From Subtercola sp. PAMC28395 (GTDB lineage Bacteria; Actinomycetota; Actinomycetes; Actinomycetales; Microbacteriaceae), in contig NZ_CP076547.1 in NCBI RefSeq assembly GCF_018889995.1, forward strand, positions 2,604,001 to 2,668,000: 64,000 nucleotides of DNA, written 5' to 3'. The translations under genes were made by a program, and so were the position numbers. The first letter of the stretch is position 1. Each line of letters opens with the position of its first letter. Below, piece after piece: positions 27,382 through 34,419 of this stretch. Under the pieces are notes generated by a model. The model worked only from the letters and a program-made list of their open reading frames with translations. It made no database searches and had not been told where the DNA came from.

Positions 27382-28145
27382 GGGTGCTGATCGTCGATGA
27401 CGACGCGCAGATCCTTCGCGCCCTGCGCATCAACCTGTCGGCCCGCGGGTACGACGTCGACCTCGCCTCGACAGGCGAAGCCGCGCTGAAGAGGGCTGCC
27501 GAGCATCCGCCCGAGCTCGTCGTGCTCGATCTGGGCCTGCCAGGACTCAGCGGGATCGAGGTGATCGAGGGTATCCGCGGCTGGAGTGCCGTACCGATTC
27601 TCGTGGTGAGCGGGCGCAGCGATTCTGCAGACAAGGTCGACGCCCTCGACGCCGGAGCTGACGACTACGTGACCAAACCGTTCGCCGTCGATGAGCTGCT
27701 CGCCCGCATCCGTGCACTGACCAGGCGCACGGTCGCGGGCGTCGACGAGCCCATCGTCAGGTTCGGTGACATCGTGGTCGACCTCGCCGCCCACGAGGTG
27801 AGGCACGAGGCGAGGAATGGCGCGGCCGATGCCCGGGGCAACACAACCCAGAACGACACTGCTCGAGGCGCAGAGGTCTCAGCGGCGCCCGAAGTCGTGA
27901 AACTCACTCCCACCGAGTGGCACATTCTCGAGGTGCTGGTTCGCAACCCGCGCCGGCTCGTCACCAAGCATCACCTGCTCACCACTGTGTGGGGCGCAGC
28001 CTACAGCTCCGAAGACGGGTACCTGCGGCTCTACCTTGCCCAGCTGCGAAAGAAGCTCGAGCCCGACCCGTCGAGGCCGCGCTACTTCATCACCGAGCCG
28101 GGTCTCGGGTACCGGTTCAACCCCGACCCGGCGCTACGGGACTGA
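27378..28145 (+). CDS. kdpE: Response regulator KdpE
   Basis: 255 residues, OmpR/PhoB type. The receiver domain has the acidic pocket D7-D9 and phospho-acceptor D51 (LVVLDLGLPG), with Lys in DDYVTKPF. The C-terminal winged helix shows LTPTEWHILEVLVRNPRRLVTKHHLL and YIRLYLAQLRKKLE-like recognition elements. The protein is longer than the usual 225-230 residues because about 30 hydrophilic residues (about 140-170, Asn/Thr/Ala-rich) sit between the linker and the wing domain. It should activate the kdp operon when phosphorylated by KdpD. Confidence 0.94.
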   Translation: MRVLIVDDDAQILRALRINLSARGYDVDLASTGEAALKRAAEHPPELVVLDLGLPGLSGIEVIEGIRGWSAVPILVVSGRSDSADKVDALDAGADDYVTKPFAVDELLARIRALTRRTVAGVDEPIVRFGDIVVDLAAHEVRHEARNGAADARGNTTQNDTARGAEVSAAPEVVKLTPTEWHILEVLVRNPRRLVTKHHLLTTVWGAAYSSEDGYLRLYLAQLRKKLEPDPSRPRYFITEPGLGYRFNPDPALRD

Positions 28146-28159
28146 TTCCGGCCGCGTTG

Positions 28160-28894
28160 CTAGAGCCCGGATTCCTCGGTGCGCACCAGGATGCAGCTGC
28201 TGTCGGGATCGATCACGACGTCGTCGGGTGCCGCGGCACGGATCTTCGCCAGGTCGGATTCGTGCAGCTTGACGTTGCTCCCCATCGAGACGCCCCGTGT
28301 GAGCAGCGCCGCGCCGATTCCGTACCGTTCGCGCTGGCGGTTGTAGAGAGCCAGCAACTCGTCGCCGACTCCCCCGGCGATCAGGTCGCGGTTCAGCTGC
28401 ACGCCGGCGAGCTCGGAGGTGATCGCGGCCAGATCGGCGTCGCGCGATGCCTGCAGTTCGTCGCGCTCTGTAGCCAGGCCTGCCATCTCCTCGACGATCA
28501 CGGCAAGGCGGCCATTGATCTCGTCCATGCGCTCCATGACGGCGAGTTCGATGTCTTCGAGGTCGGACTGCCGCTTCTCCAGGGAGGCGATCTCGTGTTC
28601 GAGACCCTGGATGTCTTTTGTCGACGAGCTGGATTCGAGTCGCGATCGGTCCCGGGCCAGCCGGGCTGCCACGACCTCCACATCGGATTCCACCCGGGAG
28701 ATCTCCAGCTGGGCGTCTTCGAGCTCGCCATTCGTGCCGGCGAGCCGGTGTGACACGGTACCGATCTGGGCGGCGAGTTCGTCGAGCCGTTTCTGCTGCG
28801 GAAGCGTCTTCGCCCGGTGACCCAGTTGAGCGATCCGGCTGTCTGCGGCCTGGAGGTCGAGCAGCGTTCGCTGCTCGGAGACGGGAGCTTTCAT
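28160..28894 (-). CDS. Coiled-coil protein of the zinc-ribbon (CT398/CdsZ-like) family lacking zinc ligands
   Basis: 244 residues with AAGGA upstream of the ATG. Residues about 5-175 form a long antiparallel coiled coil (LLDLQAADSRIAQL, then many heptads). The C-terminal 60 residues are the site of the C4 zinc ribbon in actinobacterial homologues, which end ILVRTEESGL just as this one does. Here the Cys pairs are replaced (SMGS in place of CxxC, and DPDSSC with a single Cys), so zinc cannot be bound in the usual way. Family members sit beside Nif3-like proteins and RNase H genes; the Nif3-like gene is 109 bp upstream here. Function is not established. Confidence 0.85.
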   Translation of the reverse strand: MKAPVSEQRTLLDLQAADSRIAQLGHRAKTLPQQKRLDELAAQIGTVSHRLAGTNGELEDAQLEISRVESDVEVVAARLARDRSRLESSSSTKDIQGLEHEIASLEKRQSDLEDIELAVMERMDEINGRLAVIVEEMAGLATERDELQASRDADLAAITSELAGVQLNRDLIAGGVGDELLALYNRQRERYGIGAALLTRGVSMGSNVKLHESDLAKIRAAAPDDVVIDPDSSCILVRTEESGL

Positions 28895-29003
28895 GGGTTC
28901 AATCCTTCAGTGAGCGGTGTTGAGGTGCAAGGTGTGGCCGTCGGTTCGTGTGGCCGGTGGTTCGTGGCCAGGGGGACTTCTTGCCAGGGCTAGGTGTTGC
29001 CGG

Positions 29004-29822
29004 TCACTGGGTGACGACGAAGTCCCAGGGGTCGGTTCGCACATCGCTCACTGTCACGACGACTCCCGGCAGGGCAGCCCGGAGTTGCTCAGCGGCGACT
29101 TCGAGCCACAGCCACTCGCTCGCCCAGTGCGAGACATCGATGAGCGCGGGCCCGCCACCCACGGCGGCCTGTTCGCGGGCTTCGGAGACGGGGTGGTGGC
29201 GCAGGTCGGAGGTGATGTACACGTCGGCCGCCTGCACCTCGGGAGTCGACAGCAGCGAATCGCCGGCCCCGCCGCAGAGCGCGACCCTCGAGACCACGGT
29301 GTCGTACGCACCGGCGACGCGCACGCCGGTCGCGGTTGCGGGCAGGATCTCTGCGAGTTCCAGTGCGAGTCGCCCGAGGGTGACCGGCTGGGCGAGATCA
29401 CCGGAGCGACCGAGCCCCGTGCCAGGCACAGTTCCGGCCACGAGGGGAACAGCATCCATGAGCCCCAGTCGCTCGGCGATCACCGCCGACACCCCGTTCT
29501 CAACGATGTCTGCATTCGTGTGGGCCGCCACCAGTGCACAGTTGCCCCGAACGAGACGGGCGAGCATGGCGCCCTTGTACGTGGTCTCGGCGATCGTGGT
29601 CACCCCGTGGAAGAGCAGCGGGTGGTGAACCAGCAACAGACCGGCACCGACAGCCACGGCCTCGTCGACCGTTTCGGCTACGGCATCGACGGCGAGATGG
29701 ATGCTCGTGACCTCGGCCTCCGGCGAACCCGACACGAGACCCGGCGAATCCCACGGCTCGGCGTGCTCGATGGGCCAGAGACCCTCAATGACAGCGTTGA
29801 CGTCGCGAACGGTATATGACAC
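29004..29822 (-). CDS. Nif3-like dinuclear metal-centre hexameric protein
   Basis: 272 residues. Metal-ligand motifs of the Nif3/YbgI (DUF34) family are present: WPIEHAEPWDSPGLVSG, VHHPLLFHG, VAAHTNADI and the C-terminal DVSHWASEW. YbgI-type proteins form hexameric rings with two metals per subunit; some are linked to GTP cyclohydrolase-like or metal-chaperone roles, but the reaction is unsettled. It probably forms an operon with the coiled-coil zinc-ribbon-like gene downstream and the methyltransferase 23 bp upstream, all minus strand. Confidence 0.9.
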   Translation of the reverse strand: MSYTVRDVNAVIEGLWPIEHAEPWDSPGLVSGSPEAEVTSIHLAVDAVAETVDEAVAVGAGLLLVHHPLLFHGVTTIAETTYKGAMLARLVRGNCALVAAHTNADIVENGVSAVIAERLGLMDAVPLVAGTVPGTGLGRSGDLAQPVTLGRLALELAEILPATATGVRVAGAYDTVVSRVALCGGAGDSLLSTPEVQAADVYITSDLRHHPVSEAREQAAVGGGPALIDVSHWASEWLWLEVAAEQLRAALPGVVVTVSDVRTDPWDFVVTQ

Positions 29823-29845
29823 AGCCCCAGCCTAGAGTGTGCCGA

Positions 29846-30985
29846 TCATCGCTTTGTGGAAACGGTCACTGTGAACTTCGCATTCTGCCCCAGCACGGAC
29901 GTCGGCCCAACGAGGCGTCGCAGATCTGCCTGGTAGGCGAGGTGCGAATTGAAGACGGTGAACAGCTGGCCGCCCGACACGAGTACCCGGGCCGCATCGC
30001 GAAAGAGCGACAGGGCGACGCCGGTGTGAACCGTGCTTCCGACGTGGAACGGAGGGTTGCACAGCACCGCGTCGGCGCTCGCATCGGGCTGGGATGCGAG
30101 CCCGTCGTCGCGCACGACAGAAACGCGATCGGCGAGACCGTTGGCTGCCATCGTGGCTCTCGCGGATTCGACGGCGGCCTGCGACTGGTCGGTCGCCAGC
30201 ACCTGCACGTCTGGCCGCTGTTTCGCGATGGCGGAGGCGAGGATGCCGGTTCCGCACCCCAGATCGATCACGGCGTGGGCTGAGGGCGAGACCTGCCCGA
30301 GAAAATCGAGCAGGAAACGCGTGCCGATATCGAGGGAGGTGCCGGCGAAGGCCCCGGGGTACGCGGCCACGGTCAACCCGAGGTCGGCGTGGAGTTCGCG
30401 CTTCGGGTACGGGCGATCATCCGGTGCTGTTTTGGGTTGCGACGCCACCAGCACGCGTGACTTCTGGCGCGCCCTCGTCGCTGACACTGTGCTGAATGAG
30501 GCGCCGAGCACATCGTTCATCGCACGCGTGATGTGCTTGATTCGGCCGCCGGCGTAGACGGTAACTGTGGAGTCGGCGAATCGGGCGATGAGGTCGGCCA
30601 GCTCGTCGAGTTCTGCGAGGCTTCGCGGCAGTTGCATCAGCACGACTTTCGCCCCTGCCAGCAACTCCTCCCCCAGAGGCAGGCTGCGGTAGGTGGTCTC
30701 GAGACCAGCGGCCTCTGCATTGTTCGCCAGTGCCCGCTCGCCCGTCAGCCGGTCCTGCTGGGCGCGGATGCCCGTGGCGCCGTATCGCGCAGCGACCCCC
30801 AGGGTCAGCGCGCCATACCGGTCCCCGATCACGACGATCTCGTTGCCGCTCACTTCGCTGAGCAGCTCATCGGCCTCGTCGAGGATCAGCCTGTCGCTCG
30901 CGTCGAAGGCGAACAGGTTTGCGGCTTCGACGTCGGGCCACCGCCTGAGGTCTTCCAGTGAAAAAGTCATAAGCTCCTTGCTCAT
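29846..30985 (-). CDS. Class I SAM-dependent methyltransferase, RlmG/RsmC type
   Basis: 379 residues with two Rossmann-like halves, as in RlmG and RsmC. The N-terminal half (about 1-170) is degenerate and lacks the SAM motif. The C-terminal half has the SAM-binding VIDLGCGTGILASAIA and the N-P-P-F target-base motif (VLCNPPFHVG). These enzymes methylate guanine N2 in ribosomal RNA (23S G1835 or 16S G1207). Which position applies here cannot be decided. Start is at 30985, or possibly 30970 where AAGGAG lies 3 nt upstream. It lies 12 bp downstream of the membrane protein of the SatD pair. Confidence 0.85.
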   Translation of the reverse strand: MSKELMTFSLEDLRRWPDVEAANLFAFDASDRLILDEADELLSEVSGNEIVVIGDRYGALTLGVAARYGATGIRAQQDRLTGERALANNAEAAGLETTYRSLPLGEELLAGAKVVLMQLPRSLAELDELADLIARFADSTVTVYAGGRIKHITRAMNDVLGASFSTVSATRARQKSRVLVASQPKTAPDDRPYPKRELHADLGLTVAAYPGAFAGTSLDIGTRFLLDFLGQVSPSAHAVIDLGCGTGILASAIAKQRPDVQVLATDQSQAAVESARATMAANGLADRVSVVRDDGLASQPDASADAVLCNPPFHVGSTVHTGVALSLFRDAARVLVSGGQLFTVFNSHLAYQADLRRLVGPTSVLGQNAKFTVTVSTKR

Positions 30986-30997
30986 ACTCGGCGATTA

Positions 30998-31765
30998 TCA
31001 GCCGTGGGCTGATATCCAGAGCAGTCCACCGATGGCGACCGCGATCGACCAGCTGACGAGGCTGCCGACCAGGAAATACTCGGCTTTCGATCCCGACGGG
31101 CCGTCTCTGGAGATTTCGGGGAAACGCACAATGCCCTTTGCCGCAATCAGTGCCGCGACGATCGGATACATGCCGGCGAGGGCCAGCGTCACGATCAACA
31201 GGCGCTCAAGCGGGCCGATCAGCCGGCCTCCGCGCAGATCGGCTGCAGATAGGTCGATGTCGTCAGGTCCAGCAGCCGATGGGGCCCGGTTCACGGGTCC
31301 CAGGGATACTGCAGGCGGAGTTCGATGCAGGCTCGCCCGCACAACGACATTGCCGCTCTCAGTGAGAAAGACGGCAGCGGAGAAACCGAGCACGACGGTG
31401 GTCAGTGAGGCCTGTCTGAGCGCATCGACCGGAGCATCTGCGTGCCACTGCACCAGAAATCCTGACGCGGACTGGCCCGTTGTATCGATCGCGAGAAGAA
31501 GAAGGAGTGCTACTCCAAGCCCAGCCACCGGCCAGAGACCAGAGGGCGGCTTCACATGCTCCAGTGTCGTCGTGGTCAGAAGCCACGCGCCGGCGATCAC
31601 GAGCGGGGCTACGAGTGCCCACCACGGCGTGCCGAGCCCCGTCACAGCGAGCAGAACGATGACAAGCCACACGAGGGGAATCGCGACGCGGGCGACTTCG
31701 AACCGGCGGCCGGAGCGGGCGAGGTCTGCCGTTCCGACCAGGAGCAGCAATACGGCGGCGAGCAT
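30998..31765 (-). CDS. DUF3307-like multi-spanning membrane protein, SatD partner
   Basis: 255 residues with about seven hydrophobic helices. The C-terminal part carries the pattern I associate with DUF3307 proteins: RLIGPLERLLI, then LIAAKGIVRFPEI, then AEYFLVGSLVSWSIA. Genes of this type commonly accompany satD genes. Its ATG overlaps the satD stop (TGATG), so the pair is translationally coupled. Function is unknown; the tight pairing suggests a membrane effector or transporter controlled by, or responding to, the SatD protein. Confidence 0.75.
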   Translation of the reverse strand: MLAAVLLLLVGTADLARSGRRFEVARVAIPLVWLVIVLLAVTGLGTPWWALVAPLVIAGAWLLTTTTLEHVKPPSGLWPVAGLGVALLLLLAIDTTGQSASGFLVQWHADAPVDALRQASLTTVVLGFSAAVFLTESGNVVVRASLHRTPPAVSLGPVNRAPSAAGPDDIDLSAADLRGGRLIGPLERLLIVTLALAGMYPIVAALIAAKGIVRFPEISRDGPSGSKAEYFLVGSLVSWSIAVAIGGLLWISAHG

Positions 31766-32412
31766 CAGGCGACTCCCGCGGTGAACAGCTCCAGTGACGA
31801 AACCAGCGATGCTCCCCCAGACCGCCGGAGCGACTGAGAGACGGCAGACTGTGAGATGTGTTCTGAGGCAGCGAGCTCGGCCTGTGACTGCCCCCGGAAC
31901 GTGCCGAGGGTGATGCGCCGTGCCCTGTCGCTCATGCCGCCGACGACGTGGTCGCGCACGAGCAGGTGCGCGTTGACCACAGCCTCAGGGTACTTGGCGT
32001 CGTCGCTTCGATACCAGCTGCGCAGACTCGGAGTCCGGGCGTCTTCCCGAACGTGAGCCTCGTTGATCGCTTCCCGCGCCAACCACCACCCCGGCCCGTC
32101 CTGCAGGGGCCCGGTGGCACCGCTTCCCACAGACCACAGGTCGCCGCTGGCCATACCGAACCGGCAGTCGATTCCCGCTGGCAGCGCCAGGCGTGCGAGC
32201 AGAGTCGCTTCGAGCGCTGCTGGCACAGATTCGTACACGGCTTGAAACTCGTCGCCGACAGTGGCCTCGAGCGGCTGCACAGGGATCACGAGAGAGTTGA
32301 CGAGGGCGAACGCGGTCTCGATCTGGACCTGCGCCGATCTGCGCTCAGCAATCTGCCGCGACTTCACGAGGTCGATCACCACGGCTACCTGCAGATGAGA
32401 AGACATATGCAT
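31765..32412 (-). CDS. SatD family protein with C-terminal helix-turn-helix
   Basis: About 215 residues. ATGs at 32418, 32412 and 32406 are all possible; the first ATG of the frame (32448) lies beyond the palindrome at 32423-32443 and is unlikely. The N-terminal SatD domain has VVIDLVKSRQ, TVGDEFQAVY, RFGMASGDLW and DGPGWWLAREAI. This order (Asp in the first strand, G-D-E-F in a hairpin, R-F-G-x-x-x-G) resembles the palm fold of GGDEF and class III cyclases, though I only infer that. The last 60 residues form a helix-turn-helix (RGQSQAELAASEHISQSAVSQSLRRSG). So it could be both sensor or enzyme and autorepressor of its own operon. Confidence 0.8.
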   Translation of the reverse strand: MHMSSHLQVAVVIDLVKSRQIAERRSAQVQIETAFALVNSLVIPVQPLEATVGDEFQAVYESVPAALEATLLARLALPAGIDCRFGMASGDLWSVGSGATGPLQDGPGWWLAREAINEAHVREDARTPSLRSWYRSDDAKYPEAVVNAHLLVRDHVVGGMSDRARRITLGTFRGQSQAELAASEHISQSAVSQSLRRSGGASLVSSLELFTAGVA

Positions 32413-32422
32413 AAGCATAACT

Positions 32423-32443
32423 CTTATATTTCCCGAATATAAG
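32423..32443. promoter_or_regulatory. Palindromic operator at the satD start
   Basis: Perfect inverted repeat CTTATATT-n5-AATATAAG, strikingly AT-rich in high-GC surroundings. It lies just upstream of the satD-family start codons and 11 bp before the divergent secreted-protein ORF. The helix-turn-helix of the SatD protein is the obvious candidate ligand. It may also contain the -10 elements for one or both directions. Confidence 0.65.
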
Positions 32444-32453
32444 TCCATTACTG

Positions 32454-33578
32454 ATGATGAATCGTCATCGCGCCAAGACTCTCGCCATGAAACGGTTAAT
32501 GAGCCAATCTCAAGTCATGCAAATCTCGATAGGAATTCGCGACCGACACCGGTTGTCTGGGCCACGGTCGCTCATCACATTAATTGCCCTTGCGGGTTGC
32601 GTCGTGGCCATCGGCGCATCGATCGTCGTGCCAACTACGGGCGCACATGCGCTAGCTGTAGAGTGCGACGAGGGATTGCGCTCGTATTTGAACGGCGACG
32701 AAGGCATGAAGTCGGGCTACTCGTGCATCGGTGGCCCCGGCTCGTGGTCAGTGGGGGTGGGGCACGGCAGGGGAGGTACTGGAGCCCCTCTGGCCGGGGG
32801 TGCTGCAGGCACCACCGGAGGATGCCTCTTCAGCATGCCCGCTCCTCCAGTCGATGCAGTCGCTGAACGGGGAGCTATTCATTGGGATTCTCATCTAGAA
32901 CCAGCATTCGGCCCGAGCGGCGAGGCCTTGGACGGCACGATCACCGTCTATAGGGCGGCCGCCGGTCACTCGGTCGGAGCACTTGCGCTCTATCACCCGG
33001 TTGGTAAGCCAGGGGCTACTTCCGCGTTCTACGTGGACCTCGGTGCGGGCTGGACATCCATGGCATGGCAATGGGATTGCAAGAACAACACCTGGTCGAC
33101 GCCGATCCCCATCACAGTCGACGAGGACTTCAGAGGCGCCGCCGGCCCGTCTTTGCCACCGTTGGCCACCAAGGCCGCTGCCACTGCGACAGTCTCTCCC
33201 GTCCCCTTCCAAACCAACAAGTTCTTCCTTCGGCTGACCGTCACGAATGGCAACACATTTGCCACGTCGGTGAATATGTTCCTGGAGACCCGAGAACTTT
33301 CCGTGTCGAGTGTCATCTCGGCTCCCAGCGACGTGACGTGTGACGTGCCAGATTCTCTGGTGGAATCGTGCACCTTTCCGATGCTTGCAGCAGGACAGAC
33401 TCGAGACGTCGTCCTTCTGGTGCAAGCTACACCCACGTATTCGTCTACAGCCTCGATGAATATCAGCACCTTCGCTGCCGGATTCGTCAAAGTCGACGCA
33501 CTGAACAAGTTGGTCTTGGGCGCACCCCGAACCACGAATGTCCAGGTGTCCGTGACACCCCTGCCGCCCATCGGCTGA
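32454..33578 (+). CDS. Secreted protein of unknown function
   Basis: Up to 374 residues; the start is uncertain (in-frame ATGs at 32454, 32457, 32487, 32499 and 32517; no good ribosome-binding site). A signal sequence or anchor is clear (SLITLIALAGCVVAIGASIV followed by TTGAHA), with cleavage likely after AHA. The mature part has two regions: a Gly-rich segment and a beta-rich C-terminal domain (about 245-374) resembling DUF11/immunoglobulin-like folds (LTVTNGNTFATSVNMFLE, CTFPMLAAGQTRDVVLLV). Cysteines are few and paired. I do not recognise the family. It is divergent from satD and ends at a strong terminator, suggesting a stand-alone gene, perhaps acquired. Confidence 0.65.
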   Translation: MMNRHRAKTLAMKRLMSQSQVMQISIGIRDRHRLSGPRSLITLIALAGCVVAIGASIVVPTTGAHALAVECDEGLRSYLNGDEGMKSGYSCIGGPGSWSVGVGHGRGGTGAPLAGGAAGTTGGCLFSMPAPPVDAVAERGAIHWDSHLEPAFGPSGEALDGTITVYRAAAGHSVGALALYHPVGKPGATSAFYVDLGAGWTSMAWQWDCKNNTWSTPIPITVDEDFRGAAGPSLPPLATKAAATATVSPVPFQTNKFFLRLTVTNGNTFATSVNMFLETRELSVSSVISAPSDVTCDVPDSLVESCTFPMLAAGQTRDVVLLVQATPTYSSTASMNISTFAAGFVKVDALNKLVLGAPRTTNVQVSVTPLPPIG

Positions 33579-33599
33579 CGCTAACTCGAGCGAACGCAC

Positions 33600-33634
33600 A
33601 AATGGCATCCCCGTCAAATCGGGGATGCCATTTT
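33600..33634. terminator. Rho-independent terminator after the secreted-protein gene
   Basis: Perfect 13-bp stem (AAATGGCATCCCC at 33600-33612 with its complement at 33621-33633), 8-nt loop, then a T. The A/T ends make it usable in both directions: for the secreted-protein gene on plus and for tRNA-Val, 12 bp away, on minus. Confidence 0.85.
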
Positions 33635-33646
33635 GCGATATCAGAG

Positions 33647-33719
33647 TGGGCCCTACCGGGATCGAACCGATGACATCCACGGTGTAAACGTGGCGCTCTA
33701 CCAGCTGAGCTAAAGGCCC
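33647..33719 (-). tRNA. tRNA-Val (anticodon UAC)
   Basis: 73 nt cloverleaf without encoded CCA: acceptor GGGCCTT pairs with AGGGCCC (one G-U), D arm begins TAGCTCAGCTGG, the anticodon loop reads TTTACAC and the T arm has GGTTCGATCCC. Anticodon TAC decodes GUA and other Val codons. Confidence 0.95.
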
Positions 33720-33749
33720 CGGTGATGCAAATCTACTGCACCCGAAACC

Positions 33750-34223
33750 CTACACGCCTGCGGGCTCGAGTTCTTCAAGCGCCGCACGGTAGGCCTCGAT
33801 CGAGCGGGCTTCGCCTGGAGCCGTGATGAAGCTCGCGCGAATGATGCCCTTGGTGTCGATCACGAACGTCGCCCGGTTGGAGAAACCCTTCTCCTCGAGG
33901 AACACGCCGTACTCCTTGGCAACATCGCCGTGCGGCCAGAAGTCGGCGAGCAGGGTGAAGTCGAACCCCTTCTGGTCACTCCAGGCACGGAGCGTCGACT
34001 TCGAGTCGACAGAGATGCCGATGAGCTCGACGCTGTTGTCACGGAACATCGCGATGTTGTCTTCGAGGGCGCAGAGCTCCCCGGTGCACACGCCAGAGAA
34101 TGCCAGCGGGTAGAAGACGAGCACGACCGGTTTGACGCCTCGGAACTGGCTCAGCCTGACCTTCTCGCCGTATTGGTTCGACAGCTCGAAATCGGGAGCC
34201 CACGTGTCGTTCTCGAGTGCCAT
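33750..34223 (-). CDS. Peroxiredoxin, AhpE-like
   Basis: 157 residues from the ATG at 34223 (MALENDTWAPDFEL); the longer frame upstream is not family-like. Thioredoxin fold with the peroxidatic Cys C46 in FYPLAFSGVCTGELC, and a second Cys (C51) five residues later that is common in actinobacterial AhpE/Bcp-type enzymes. It reduces hydrogen peroxide and organic or peroxynitrite peroxides using thiol reductants. The gene is divergent from aceE, separated by about 196 bp that hold the aceE promoter. Confidence 0.92.
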   Translation of the reverse strand: MALENDTWAPDFELSNQYGEKVRLSQFRGVKPVVLVFYPLAFSGVCTGELCALEDNIAMFRDNSVELIGISVDSKSTLRAWSDQKGFDFTLLADFWPHGDVAKEYGVFLEEKGFSNRATFVIDTKGIIRASFITAPGEARSIEAYRAALEELEPAGV

Positions 34224-34335
34224 TGAGGCGATCCTTCCGGTGACAGGTACCTTGCCCGCCAGACCCAAACACCCAGTGTATTCCTCCAATCGCGTGCAGA
34301 TACCGTCGAGGTGCAAAGTCACCCAGCGGATTGGT

Positions 34336-34341
34336 TAGGCT
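34336..34341 (+). promoter_or_regulatory. -10 box upstream of aceE
   Basis: TAGGCT fits TANNNT; transcription from near 34348 leaves a leader of about 70 nt with GAGAGAGG before the TTG start. No clear -35. Confidence 0.4.
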
Positions 34342-34419
34342 GGTCGGTGGTGTCGACTTCCGTGAACCGGGAGCGCCCCAGTTGAATGATCTCTACAACC
34401 CAAAAGAGAGAGGTTGACG

